Shown here piece after piece: positions 46,529 to 54,912 of a stretch of DNA of 61,449 nt. A program made the position numbers and the translations under genes. Numbering within the stretch: position 1 is the first letter of the stretch; each line of letters starts with the position of its first letter. The notes beneath the pieces were generated by a model, which had not been told where the DNA came from, searched no databases, and worked only from the letters and a program-made list of their open reading frames with translations. The DNA comes from an uncultured Pseudoflavonifractor sp. (GTDB lineage: Bacteria; Bacillota; Clostridia; Oscillospirales; Oscillospiraceae): contig NZ_CALXGI010000014.1 of NCBI RefSeq assembly GCF_944387805.1, positions 1-61,449 of the forward strand, in the 5' to 3' direction.

Positions 46529-46735
46529 CAAGTTCACTCCACGGTACCACCCTGATCTGCCCTAAAACAGAGCATCTCATGTCATCCGGTAACGGGGATG
46601 AGGCGTCCCGCTCGTCGCGGGCGGCTGGTGAAGTGGCGCGCGGGTCCGTGTCGCGGAGGGCTCTCACCGTCCCCTCTCGCTCGTCGCGGCGTGGCCCGCT
46701 TGGCTTCGTCATGGCCTTTGGCTTAGATATTGTAT
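46497..46735 (-). ncRNA. T-box leader, probably alanine-specific
   Basis: On the minus strand the conserved T-box sequence AGGGTGGTACCGTG is at 46540-46553, its UGGU bulge matching an A discriminator. Stem I begins with ATGACGAAG and carries a GGTGAGAG apical element. A GCC codon at 46635-46637, followed by ACTTC, is a good specifier candidate and reads Ala. The terminator stem CCGCCCC/GGGGCGG with seven T's (46497-46528) ends the leader. A promoter lies at 46729-46756. Uncharged tRNA-Ala would open transcription of the methyltransferase, alaS and DUF4250. Confidence 0.88.
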
Positions 46736-46756
46736 CACAAACTGTCCGTTTGTCAA
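46729..46756 (-). promoter_or_regulatory. Promoter of the T-box operon
   Basis: Minus strand TTGACA (46751-46756), 16 bases, TACAAT (46729-46734). Strong SigA-type match directly upstream of T-box stem I. Confidence 0.85.
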
Positions 46757-46835
46757 CACCCCCGTCCCTCTGTTCCGCCGCTTTTCGCCCCGGTTTGCCC
46801 AGATTTTTTCCTTCTGCTCAGAGAAATTGTCCACA

Positions 46836-46871
46836 AAAAGGCGGGCACAGTGGAAAACCGCTGTGCCCGCC
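46836..46871 (-). terminator. Terminator of the Gld-like ABC operon
   Basis: A 14-bp stem with one wobble (GGCGGGCACAGTGG / CCGCTGTGCCCGCC), loop AAAA, followed on the minus strand by TTTTTG. It lies 20 bases after the DUF4340 stop. Confidence 0.88.
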
Positions 46872-46890
46872 CTGTGAAACCGTATTGAAA

Positions 46891-47976
46891 TTACTCTGCC
46901 CCGCTGTCTGTCTCCGCAGGGGTCTCGCTGGCGGCGGCATCCGTCCCGGTGGCGCTCTCCTCCGCCGTCTCGGATTCCGTCTCTTCCGCCTGGGCGGCGG
47001 CGTCGGCCTCCGCCTGGGTCTGGGCGGTCAGCAGCCTCAGCAGGCTGTCCGGGGTGGCGGCGTACATCAGGTTCACCTGCTGCGAGCCCTCCAGCTGGGC
47101 GTAGTAGTAGCCGTTCTCATCGGTGCCGCCCAGCAGCAGGACATAGCTCCCGCCCTCATAGGTGATGGTGATTCTGGTGGCGGTGTCGTCCAGCCCGCAG
47201 GCCGTCAGGGTGTCGCCGCTTGGCTTCCAGTAGGCGCAGGAGGTGAAGGACAGCCCGGCCAGGGCGTCCACGCCGTCCGCCAGGTTCCCGTCCTCGCTGT
47301 ACAGCGCTTCCCCGTTCCGGCTCCAGGCATAGGTGGTGGTCTCGTTGCCCTCCCCGTCGGTACTGGTGACAGTCTCCTTGGTAAACAGGGTGGTGACGCC
47401 TCCGGCGGTGATCTCCACCGACTCCACGCTGGATTCGGTGACGGTGGGGATGGTGTCCAGGTCAATCATCTCCATCAGTCCGTACTCGGTCTGGTTCATC
47501 AGAGCCGCGGCGATGGTGTACACCTGGCTGTCTCCGGCGGGTCTGGCGTAGTAGTTGCCGTCCACCTCGCTGCCCACGGTCACCTCCCAGGTCTCGCCGA
47601 CGGAGGTGGAGGCGGTGAGGGTCAGCTCAGGGGCGTCCAGTCCGTAGGAGGCGTCCTCCTCCGGGTCAGAGATAACCTTGACGGCCGAGAGCTGGGACAG
47701 GGTGGTCTCCAGGGCAGTCAGATAGCTCTGGTCCAGAGGGAAGTCGGCGTCGGAGGCGTCGCGCCACACCCCCTCCTCATCCTTCTCAAAGGACAGGGTC
47801 TCCCCTGACCGCTGCCAGGTGAGAGAGGTGATGTCCTCCAGCTGGGCCAGATAGGTCTTGTCGTCCACCGCCCGGTCCTCAGCGGTGCCGTTCCACCAGC
47901 GCAGGCCCAGGTAGGCCGCCATGCACACCACCAGCACGCCCACCAGCACATACATCAGCTTGGTCGCCTTGTTCAT
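46891..47976 (-). CDS. DUF4340 domain membrane protein
   Basis: 361 residues. One N-terminal membrane helix (residues 7-27), then an extracytoplasmic DUF4340 region with repeated units such as YGLDAPELTLTAS and GLDDTATRITITYEGG. The C-terminal ~45 residues are low-complexity Ala/Glu/Thr. DUF4340 proteins accompany Gld-type ABC exporters and are probably their outer accessory subunit. The start overlaps the stop of the GldG-like gene by one base. The low-complexity tail may reach into the wall. Confidence 0.88.
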   Translation of the reverse strand: MNKATKLMYVLVGVLVVCMAAYLGLRWWNGTAEDRAVDDKTYLAQLEDITSLTWQRSGETLSFEKDEEGVWRDASDADFPLDQSYLTALETTLSQLSAVKVISDPEEDASYGLDAPELTLTASTSVGETWEVTVGSEVDGNYYARPAGDSQVYTIAAALMNQTEYGLMEMIDLDTIPTVTESSVESVEITAGGVTTLFTKETVTSTDGEGNETTTYAWSRNGEALYSEDGNLADGVDALAGLSFTSCAYWKPSGDTLTACGLDDTATRITITYEGGSYVLLLGGTDENGYYYAQLEGSQQVNLMYAATPDSLLRLLTAQTQAEADAAAQAEETESETAEESATGTDAAASETPAETDSGAE

Positions 47977-49370
47977 TACAGTTTCCTCCTGCGCAGCCAG
48001 TACACCAGACCCACAATCAGGGTGAGAAGCGGGATGACGGCGATGAAGAGCAGGCTCCAGCTGCCGGCGTTCTGGATGGTATTATAGGTGGTCTCCAGGC
48101 TCTTGGCCTCGATGGAGATGTTGTCGATGTCCTCAAAGCCGTCGGTGACCGCGTTCATGAACACATCCAGATTGACGCCGTTGGGGATGGTGTTGAGGAT
48201 GCTGTCATCCACCAGAGAGGCGGAGGAGATGACGGTGAGCCGTCCGGCGGCGTTTCCATCCTCATCGGTCTTCTCACACACCGCGCCCAGAAGATAGGTT
48301 CCCTGGGTCTGGGTGCCGTCGGCCGTGACGGCCACGCCGGAGGAGGAGGTCTCCAGGAAGGGTGTGACGGTCACGTTGTCGGGCAGGGTCTCCAGCTCGG
48401 TCATACCCCGGACGTTAAGCATCAGGGTCAGGTCGTCGTCAGAGAAGCCGCTGGTGATGGGGCTGGAGGAGGAGAGCACCGGCGCGATGGCATAGGCGCT
48501 GCCCAGCTGGGGGTAGTACCGGGCGGTGTCCGCCACGTAGCCGTCGGCCAGGGCCAGGCCGTACTCCGCCATCAGGGCTTCCCAGTTGGGCATTTTTTCC
48601 TCAGTCTGGGCCAGAACGAACATCACCTGCCCGCCGCCGTCCAGATACTCCCGGATCAGGGTCAGCTCACCGTCGGTCAGGTCCTTGGACGCGCCGTAGC
48701 TGATGAGCAGGCTGCAGTCCTCGGGCACGCTGCCGGTGAGGAGCAGGCTGGTGCTGTCCAGGGTCAGGTTGGCCTTCTCAATGGCGTCGGTGACCTGGGC
48801 GGAGAGGGCGGTCTCGCCGTGGTTCTCCATGGCGTAGATTACCGTGTCGCTGTCGCCGGTCACATAGTCCACGGCGGAGGTCAGCTGTCCCTCGGCGTCA
48901 AACTCGGTCTCGTACACCTGTCCGTACATGTAGTAGTACATCTGGTCATAGACAATGATGTCGCCAAAGGAGATGGCTCTCGCCTTGCCCGTCTCCTCAC
49001 ACCGGACCACCAGAGAGTTGACCGCAGCGTTGTAGCTCTCAGCGGCGGAGGGATGGGCTACCGGGTCCACCTCGGTGACGGTGATATGGCTGGAGAGGGC
49101 GGCGTAGTTGTCCAGGAACTTTGCGATGCGTTCATCCACGTTGCTCTCCTCGGCCAGAACCACAATCTCCACGTCCTTATCCAGCCCGGCCAGAAGCTCC
49201 CTGGAAGTATCGGTAACGGTATAGAGCTGTTTGTCCGACAGGTCGAATTCCAGCAGATGGGTGGGCAGTTGGCCCACAATCAGGTTGATGAAAATTACAA
49301 TGGCAGCCACGATAGCAGTGGTGGCTGCCAGGTAACCGCCCTGGCGGAGCCTGCGATGTGTCTTTTTCAA
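47976..49370 (-). CDS. GldG-family ABC auxiliary membrane protein
   Basis: 464 residues. N-terminal membrane helix (about 15-35), a large extracytoplasmic region typical of ABC_transp_aux (LLAGLDKDVEIVVLAEESNVDERIAKFL ... LLISYGASKDLTDGELTLIREYLDGGGQVMFVL), and a C-terminal helix (about 438-458) ending WLRRRKL. In Bacteroidetes GldG works with GldF and GldA in gliding; in Firmicutes the same set is of unknown function. It lies 13 bases after the permease gene, within the four-gene operon. Confidence 0.9.
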   Translation of the reverse strand: MKKTHRRLRQGGYLAATTAIVAAIVIFINLIVGQLPTHLLEFDLSDKQLYTVTDTSRELLAGLDKDVEIVVLAEESNVDERIAKFLDNYAALSSHITVTEVDPVAHPSAAESYNAAVNSLVVRCEETGKARAISFGDIIVYDQMYYYMYGQVYETEFDAEGQLTSAVDYVTGDSDTVIYAMENHGETALSAQVTDAIEKANLTLDSTSLLLTGSVPEDCSLLISYGASKDLTDGELTLIREYLDGGGQVMFVLAQTEEKMPNWEALMAEYGLALADGYVADTARYYPQLGSAYAIAPVLSSSSPITSGFSDDDLTLMLNVRGMTELETLPDNVTVTPFLETSSSGVAVTADGTQTQGTYLLGAVCEKTDEDGNAAGRLTVISSASLVDDSILNTIPNGVNLDVFMNAVTDGFEDIDNISIEAKSLETTYNTIQNAGSWSLLFIAVIPLLTLIVGLVYWLRRRKL

Positions 49371-49383
49371 AGCGGCTACCCCC

Positions 49384-50088
49384 TCAGTTCCAGCGGCGCT
49401 TCTGGAGCGCCTGCACGGTCAGAAATACAAAGAGCCCGGCCAGGGTCAGGTAGAGCACCACGCCCCGCACGTCAAACACGCTGTAATAGGCGAAGTTGTA
49501 CAGCACGGAGCTGAAGGAGAACAGTCCCAGCACATTGGATAGGACGTCGGGCAGGAACTGCATCAGGCTGTCCCACAGATAGAGGGTCAGCAGGGCGGCA
49601 AAAGTGCCCACAGCGGCGATGATCTGGCTCTCGGTCAGCGCGGAGATAAACATGCCCACCGCCACGAATACACATCCCATCAGAAAGAAGGCGAAGATGG
49701 ACGCGTAGTCCGACATGAGCTGGGACGTGCCGTTGGCGGCGATGATGAGGGGACAGATGCAGGAGAGGAGCATGGGGATGGCCAGGATGGTTACCATGGC
49801 CAGGTACTTGCCCGCCACCACGCCGGACACGGACACCGGCGCGGTGAGCAGCAGCTGGTCGGTGCGGCTGCGCCGCTCCTCGGCCATGGAGCGCATGGTG
49901 AGCACGGGCACCGCCACCAGCAGCACCACCATCACGTTGACCAGGGTGGTGGAGAATCCGGGAGCTCCGTAGTACAGGTTGTTGGCCATGAAGTAGATGC
50001 CGATGAAGAACACCACCACAGCGATAAAGAGATATCCCGTCATGCTGGTGAAATAGGAGCGCAGCTCCCGCTTGTAGACAGCTCTCAT
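49384..50088 (-). CDS. ABC-2 type permease, GldF-like
   Basis: 234 residues with six membrane helices and the ABC-2 pattern (RRELRSYFTSMTGYLFI at the N-terminus; RSMAEERRSRTDQLLLTAPVS after the second helix). It overlaps the ATPase stop by four bases (ATGA). It forms the channel of the exporter whose ATPase is at 50085-51071. Substrate unknown. Confidence 0.92.
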   Translation of the reverse strand: MRAVYKRELRSYFTSMTGYLFIAVVVFFIGIYFMANNLYYGAPGFSTTLVNVMVVLLVAVPVLTMRSMAEERRSRTDQLLLTAPVSVSGVVAGKYLAMVTILAIPMLLSCICPLIIAANGTSQLMSDYASIFAFFLMGCVFVAVGMFISALTESQIIAAVGTFAALLTLYLWDSLMQFLPDVLSNVLGLFSFSSVLYNFAYYSVFDVRGVVLYLTLAGLFVFLTVQALQKRRWN

Positions 50089-51071
50089 TCCGCTTCATCC
50101 TCCTCTTCTCTGCCGGATACCGGCAGTTCCTCCCGGGCGCCGTCGTCGGCGGTGAGCTTGAGGAACACGTCCTCCAGGGTCATGCCGGCGCTGCGCAGGC
50201 CCAGCAGGGCCACGTTTTCCGCCGCGCAGGCCTGGAAAATCTTCTCCCGCAGGTCGCCCCTGCGGCTCTCCACCCGGAAGGTGCTCTCCCCCTCCGCCGC
50301 ACCGGGCCGGTAGGATACGGCCCCCGCGCCGGGCACCCGCCGCAGCAGGTTTCTGCCCGCAGGCTCGTCCGCCTTCAGAGTAACCTCCAGTGCGGTGGTT
50401 CCGGCCAGCTGGCGCTCCAGCTCCTCGGTTGTGCCCGCGGCCACCATCTTCCCGTGGTGGATGATGAGAATCCGGTCGCACACCGCCTGGACCTCAGCCA
50501 GAATATGGGAGCTGAGAATTACTGTATGCTCTTTGGCCAGGGCCCGGATGAGGGCGCGGATTTCGATGATCTGCTTGGGGTCCAGGCCTACGGTGGGTTC
50601 GTCCAGAATGACAATCTCCGGGTTGCCCAGAAGGGCCTGGGCAATGCCCACCCGCTGCTTGTATCCCTTGGACAGGTTGCGGATGAGTCTGCCTGCCACG
50701 TCGGCGAGCATGGTGCGCTCCATAACCCGCTTCACCTCTCCGCTCCGGGCTCTGGCGGGTACCTTCTTCAGCTCGGCCGCAAAGAGCAGGTACTCGGTCA
50801 CCGTCATGTCCACATACAGGGGCGGCTGCTCGGGCAGATAGCCGATGCGGCGGCGGGCCTTCTCCGGCTCGTCAGCCATGCTGTACCCGTCCACCAGCAC
50901 CTCGCCCTCGGTGGGCCCCAGATAACCGGTCATAATGTTCATCGTGGTGGACTTTCCCGCGCCATTAGGACCCAGGAAGCCGTAGACCTGCCCCTGTTCC
51001 ACAGTGAAGCTGAGGTGATCCACCGCCGTATGGCGGCCGTAGCGCTTCACCAGGTCGCGTACTTCTATCAT
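50085..51071 (-). CDS. ABC transporter ATP-binding protein, GldA-like
   Basis: 328 residues. Walker A GPNGAGKST, signature NLSKGYKQRVG, Walker B VILDEPTVGLD, switch His in ILSSH. The first ~225 residues are the ATPase and the last ~100 form the C-terminal DUF4162-like regulatory part. It is the first gene of the operon ATPase - permease - GldG-like - DUF4340. The terminal EEEDEAE tail resembles the acidic tail of the MacB-type ATPase at 4017. Confidence 0.94.
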   Translation of the reverse strand: MIEVRDLVKRYGRHTAVDHLSFTVEQGQVYGFLGPNGAGKSTTMNIMTGYLGPTEGEVLVDGYSMADEPEKARRRIGYLPEQPPLYVDMTVTEYLLFAAELKKVPARARSGEVKRVMERTMLADVAGRLIRNLSKGYKQRVGIAQALLGNPEIVILDEPTVGLDPKQIIEIRALIRALAKEHTVILSSHILAEVQAVCDRILIIHHGKMVAAGTTEELERQLAGTTALEVTLKADEPAGRNLLRRVPGAGAVSYRPGAAEGESTFRVESRRGDLREKIFQACAAENVALLGLRSAGMTLEDVFLKLTADDGAREELPVSGREEEDEAE

Positions 51072-51223
51072 GCCATATCCTCCTTTGCTCCGCCGCTCAG
51101 GGCGGCATTCATGCGGAGTAGAGCATACCAGTCCAAGCTGAAACCAGGCTGAAATACCGATGAACTTTTTGTTAAGAGTGCGCTCCCTTCTGTCCCGGCA
51201 ACTGTCCCTCAGGCAGTAAACGG

Positions 51224-51257
51224 CAAGAGGCCGGATTCCTGAGAATCCGGCCTCTTG
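51224..51257 (-). terminator. Hairpin after pepT
   Basis: A 15-bp perfect stem (CAAGAGGCCGGATTC / GAATCCGGCCTCTTG), loop CTGA, about 55 bases beyond the pepT stop. There is little T run on either side. Confidence 0.7.
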
Positions 51258-51311
51258 TCCGCTATATCTGCCTTTTCTGTGTTAGATGTGTTTTCCGGGT
51301 GTGACGCGGGC

Positions 51312-52529
51312 CTATTCCTCCACCGTCACCAGGTTGATGAGCACCTCTACCATTTTCTCCAGGCTCTCCACAGGGATATACTCATGGACGCCATGGAAGT
51401 TGACGCCGCCGGTGGACAGGTTGGGGCAGGGCAGGCCCATGTAGCTCAGCCGGGCGCCGTCGGTGCCGCCCCGGATGGGCACTACCTGGGGCGTGACCCC
51501 CGCCTTCTCCATGGCGGCCCGGGCCCGGAGAATGAGGTACATGTGGGGCTCAATCTGCTCCCGCATGTTGTAGTAGGAGTCCTTCAGATAGAGCTCCACA
51601 GTGCCCTTGCCGTACTTGCCGTCCAGATAGGCGGCCACCCGGCCCAGATACTGCTTCCGCTCCTCGAATTTCTCCCGGTCGTGGTCCCGGATGATAAAGT
51701 GGAGCTCCGCCTCAGTCTCGTCGCCCTTCATGGCGTGGAGGTGGTAGAAGCCCTCATAGCCCTCGGTGTGGGCCGGGGTCTCGGCGGGGGGCATCATGTT
51801 CATGAACTCAATGGCCATCAGCAGGGCGTTCTTCATCTTGTTCTTGGCGGAGCCGGGGTGGATGTTCACGCCGTGGAAATACACACCCGCGTTAGCGGCA
51901 TTGAAGTTCTCGTACTCAATCTCCCCCAGCTCGCCGCCGTCCACCGTGTAGGCTACGGCCGCGCCGAAGCCCTCCACGTCAAAGTGGTCGGCCCCATGGC
52001 CCACCTCCTCGTCGGGGGTAATGCCCACGGCAATGCGGCCGTGCTTCACCTCAGGGTGGGCCGCCAGGTACTCCACGGCGGTGAGAATCTCCGCCACGCC
52101 CGCCTTGTCGTCAGCACCCAGGAGGGTGGTGCCGTCGGTGACGATAAGCCGCTGGCCCTTGTACCGGGCCAGGCTCTCAAACTCCGCCTCCCGCGTTACA
52201 ATGCCCTTTTCCTCGTTGAGGACAATGTCGCCCCCGTGGTACTCCACGATGCGGGGCTTCACCCCGGCGCCGGAGGCGTCGGGCGAGGTGTCCATGTGGG
52301 CGATGAGGCCCACACAGGGCACGCCTTCGCATCCGGGGGTGGCGGGCAGCCAGGCATACACATAGCCGTTGTCGTCCATGTGGGCGTTCTGGAGCCCCAT
52401 CTGGGACAGTTCGGCGGCCAGAGTCTCTCCCAGAATTTTCTGTTTTTCCGTGGAGGGCACGGTATCGCTGTTTTCGTCAGACTGGGTATCATAGGCTACA
52501 TAACGGAGAAACCGCTCTGCTACACTCAT
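51312..52529 (-). CDS. pepT: Peptidase T (aminotripeptidase)
   Basis: 405 residues from MSVAERFLRYVAYDTQS (GGAAG 7 bases upstream); the longer frame to 52631 lacks a ribosome site. M20 family zinc ligands and catalytic residues are visible: GLIAHMDTSPDA (His and Asp), LLGADDKAG (Asp), ITPDEEVGHG (Glu pair), and a late GGVNFHGVHEYIP (His). It removes N-terminal residues from tripeptides in the cytosol. It is divergent from the alpha/beta hydrolase and followed by a hairpin. Confidence 0.96.
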   Translation of the reverse strand: MSVAERFLRYVAYDTQSDENSDTVPSTEKQKILGETLAAELSQMGLQNAHMDDNGYVYAWLPATPGCEGVPCVGLIAHMDTSPDASGAGVKPRIVEYHGGDIVLNEEKGIVTREAEFESLARYKGQRLIVTDGTTLLGADDKAGVAEILTAVEYLAAHPEVKHGRIAVGITPDEEVGHGADHFDVEGFGAAVAYTVDGGELGEIEYENFNAANAGVYFHGVNIHPGSAKNKMKNALLMAIEFMNMMPPAETPAHTEGYEGFYHLHAMKGDETEAELHFIIRDHDREKFEERKQYLGRVAAYLDGKYGKGTVELYLKDSYYNMREQIEPHMYLILRARAAMEKAGVTPQVVPIRGGTDGARLSYMGLPCPNLSTGGVNFHGVHEYIPVESLEKMVEVLINLVTVEE

Positions 52530-52588
52530 GTTCAGGCTTCCTTTCTGCATCCGGGCGTCCCGGCGGGACAACAGGCCCGGGTTGTATA

Positions 52589-52617
52589 TTGACGAACGTT
52601 CCCGTTCAGGATAGACT
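52589..52617 (+). promoter_or_regulatory. Promoter of the alpha/beta hydrolase gene
   Basis: TTGACG (52589-52594), 17 bases, TAGACT (52612-52617), about 90 bases before the start at 52710. Confidence 0.65.
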
Positions 52618-52709
52618 GGTATCAGGACCATATCTCTCTCCCGCCCGCCTGTTCTCCGGCGGGATACACAGGGGTAATTTTATTTTATCACATGAGGAGT
52701 GAATTTTCT

Positions 52710-53651
52710 ATGGCGAATCTGCGGGAATTTACCTACCCCTCCAGCGACGGCATCCACCAGGTACACGCCGCCGAGTGGACACCGGAAAACGGCGGCCCCC
52801 GGGCGGTACTCCAGCTGGTTCACGGCATCTCGGAATATATCCTGCGGTACGACGGTTTTGCCCGCTTTCTGGCCGATCACGGCTTTGTCGTGGTGGGAAA
52901 CGACCATTTGGGTCATGGCGGCACCGCTTCCGGCCCTGAGGAGTACGGCTTCCTGGCTGAGCGCAACGGCTGGACCCACATTACCGACGATGTGCGCATG
53001 CTGCGGGTGCTGACCGGCGAACGGTACGGCGGCCTTCCCTACTTCCTGCTGGGCCACTCCATGGGCTCCTTTGTGGCCCGCACCTACCTGATCCGCTGGC
53101 CGGGCACGCTGGACGGCTGCATCCTCTCGGGCACCGGCCAGGAGTCCGCCGCCACGGTCTCCTTCGGTAAGGCGGTGCTGGCCATGTTCGGCGCTATCCG
53201 CGGCTATCACATTCCCTGCAAGTTCTTCAACGACCTGTCTCTGGGGGTGTATAACAAAAAATTCGCCCCCAACCGCACCGGCGCGGACTGGATCTCCCGG
53301 GACAACGATGTGGTGGACGCCTATGTGGCCGATCCGCTGTGCTCCTTCCTGCCTACGGCCGGCATGAGCCGGGACATGATGGAGGGCCTCCAGTTCATTG
53401 CCGACCCAAACAACCTGGCCAAAATGGACCCGGAGACCCCCATCTACCTCTTCTCCGGCGACCAGGACCCGGTGGGCGCCATGGGCGAGGGCGTGCGGAA
53501 GGTATACGGCTTCTTCCAGGACGCCGGGGTCAGGGACGTGACCATGAAGCTCTACCCCGGCGGGCGGCACGAGATGCTCAACGAGATCAACCGGGATGAG
53601 GTATATCAGGACGTGCTCACCTGGCTGGAAAACCATATGGCAAAGGAATAG
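52710..53651 (+). CDS. Alpha/beta hydrolase, monoacylglycerol-lipase-like (S33)
   Basis: 313 residues from MANLREFTYPSSDG, chosen for AGGAG 10 bases upstream; an in-frame ATG at 52692 lies before that site. The nucleophile elbow is GHSMGS (about residue 115). The segment QLVHGISEYILRYDGFARFLADHGF and the late LFSGDQDPVG (Asp) and YPGGRHEML (His) complete the triad. This is the lysophospholipase/serine aminopeptidase S33 group, which cleaves small acyl esters; no signal peptide, so cytosolic. It has its own promoter and terminator. Confidence 0.9.
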   Translation: MANLREFTYPSSDGIHQVHAAEWTPENGGPRAVLQLVHGISEYILRYDGFARFLADHGFVVVGNDHLGHGGTASGPEEYGFLAERNGWTHITDDVRMLRVLTGERYGGLPYFLLGHSMGSFVARTYLIRWPGTLDGCILSGTGQESAATVSFGKAVLAMFGAIRGYHIPCKFFNDLSLGVYNKKFAPNRTGADWISRDNDVVDAYVADPLCSFLPTAGMSRDMMEGLQFIADPNNLAKMDPETPIYLFSGDQDPVGAMGEGVRKVYGFFQDAGVRDVTMKLYPGGRHEMLNEINRDEVYQDVLTWLENHMAKE

Positions 53652-53656
53652 ACGGA

Positions 53657-53697
53657 ACCGGCGCGCCGCCTGAATGGGCAGCGCGCCGGTATTTTCT
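53657..53697 (+). terminator. Terminator of the hydrolase gene
   Basis: ACCGGCGCGC (53657-53666) pairs with GCGCGCCGGT (53681-53690), followed by ATTTTCT, six bases after the stop. Confidence 0.8.
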
Positions 53698-53703
53698 GCA
53701 TTC

Positions 53704-53985
53704 TCATCCAAACACAGCCTTAAAAAGTCCATCCTGCTCGGGAAAGTGGACCACATAGCCCACGGCCAGGGTTCCGCCCGTGGCGTCAATGACCCGGCGG
53801 GCTCCCTCCTCGCCGAAGGCGCCGCACAGTTCAATGCAGGCCACGCCCTCCGCCTGGAGGGCACGGGCAATCCCACAGGCCTCCTCCACGCTGCTCACGC
53901 CAATGATTCGGGTGGCTCCGTTCTGAATCTCCGCCCTGTCCGTCCTGCTGTCGTAGCTCCCCATGACAAGAAACGCATATTTCAT
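53704..53985 (-). CDS. DUF6506-type small protein
   Basis: 93 residues (MKYAFLVMGSYDSR ... VGYVVHFPEQDGLFKAVFG). The pattern VSSVEEACGIARALQAEGVACIELCGAFGEEGA matches a small cytosolic family that I believe is DUF6506. No catalytic motif is known. It overlaps the stop of the SLOG gene by four bases (ATGA), so it is translationally coupled to it. Confidence 0.75.
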   Translation of the reverse strand: MKYAFLVMGSYDSRTDRAEIQNGATRIIGVSSVEEACGIARALQAEGVACIELCGAFGEEGARRVIDATGGTLAVGYVVHFPEQDGLFKAVFG

Positions 53986-54515
53986 GTTTTTCCTCCTGTC
54001 GTCTGTTGCTTCTCCACTTCCACGTCCAAAATATTCACTTCCAGGCCTTTTTTCATGGCGTAAGCCAGGGTGTACATGGTGCCGCCCAGCACGCCGCCGT
54101 ACACGGCGATGATCATGGCCGACCGGTCCACCATGTACCGGTCCCGCCGGAGCATGCAGCCCTTGTCATAGTGGTGCTGGACCATGGTCTCGTAGTCGCA
54201 CTGGGCCACCAGACTGAAATACCGGTTCCGGTCCCGCTCCTTCCAGCGGGCGGCCTGCTCTTCACAGGGCAGGGCGGCCTCCACCGTGACGCCGGGCCGC
54301 CGCTCCCGCAGGGACAGGACCGCCTCGCAGAAATAGAAGTCCGCACCCCGGGCCATTCCGCAGATAAAGTGGCGCATACCCTTATCGTAGGCCTCCTCCA
54401 CAGCGGCGGTCAGCCGCTCCTTCAGCGCCACGCAGCGGGGATCCTTCTCGTCATCCCGCCAGGGCAGCTTGTCGGGCCGGTGACCCGTAAAACAACAGGT
54501 GGTCTCTCGTTCCAT
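53982..54515 (-). CDS. SLOG-family protein, YpsA/DUF1273-like
   Basis: 177 residues. FTGHRPDKLPW at the N-terminus, then FICGMARGADFYFCEAVLSLRE (about 50-71), and AMIIAVYGGVLGGTMYTLAYAMKKG (about 132-156) give the DUF1273/YpsA pattern of the SLOG nucleotide-binding fold. Such proteins may bind nucleotides or ADP-ribose-type signals; in B. subtilis YpsA influences cell division. It is coupled to the DUF6506 gene and has a promoter at 54555-54583. Confidence 0.88.
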   Translation of the reverse strand: MERETTCCFTGHRPDKLPWRDDEKDPRCVALKERLTAAVEEAYDKGMRHFICGMARGADFYFCEAVLSLRERRPGVTVEAALPCEEQAARWKERDRNRYFSLVAQCDYETMVQHHYDKGCMLRRDRYMVDRSAMIIAVYGGVLGGTMYTLAYAMKKGLEVNILDVEVEKQQTTGGKT

Positions 54516-54554
54516 GGCACTCCCCTCACTGGCTCTCTCGTTTTCATCGTGTCC

Positions 54555-54583
54555 ATTCTAGTATATCCCGCGTCCCAAGTCAA
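54555..54583 (-). promoter_or_regulatory. Promoter of the SLOG/DUF6506 pair
   Basis: Minus strand TTGACT (54578-54583), 17 bases, TAGAAT (54555-54560), 40 bases upstream of the start at 54515. Confidence 0.7.
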
Positions 54584-54627
54584 CGCCATATTCGAACACC
54601 AGTGCGAAAAAATTTTTTAAAAAGGGG

Positions 54628-54655
54628 TTGCAATCTTTTCCGTGCACGCTATAAT
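54628..54655 (+). promoter_or_regulatory. Promoter of ribU
   Basis: TTGCAA (54628-54633), 16 bases, TATAAT (54650-54655). It points into the FMN riboswitch. Confidence 0.8.
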
Positions 54656-54680
54656 AGCATTAGGACAACTGAACAGAGAA

Positions 54681-54816
54681 TGTCTTCAGGGCAGGGTGAA
54701 AATCCCGATCGGCGGTATAGTCCGCGACCCGCAGCAGTGCGGCTGACCCGGTGTAACTCCGGGACCGACAGTGACGCGCAAGGCTCCAACGCGCGAAGTC
54801 TGGATGGAAGAAGATG
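54681..54816 (+). ncRNA. FMN riboswitch (RFN element)
   Basis: All conserved RFN blocks are present in order: TCTTCAGGGCAGGGTGAAA, CCCGATCGGCGGTA, AGTCCGCGA, CTGACCCGGTG, TCCGGGACCGACAGT, AAGTCTGGATGGAAGAAGA. P1 closes TGTCTTC with GAAGATG. FMN binding should favour the hairpin at 54857-54887 and stop ribU transcription. Confidence 0.96.
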
Positions 54817-54856
54817 TGTTAATGCGATGGATGCACCTCCCTTCTCGATTGTATTT

Positions 54857-54896
54857 AACACCTGAAAGGCATTGCTTTTCAGGTGTTACTTTGCTT
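54857..54896 (+). terminator. FMN riboswitch terminator
   Basis: AACACCTGAAA (54857-54867) pairs with TTTCAGGTGTT (54877-54887), followed by ACTTTGCTTT. It ends just before the ribU ribosome site. Confidence 0.8.
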
Positions 54897-54912
54897 TCAG
54901 GAGTGTTTTTCT

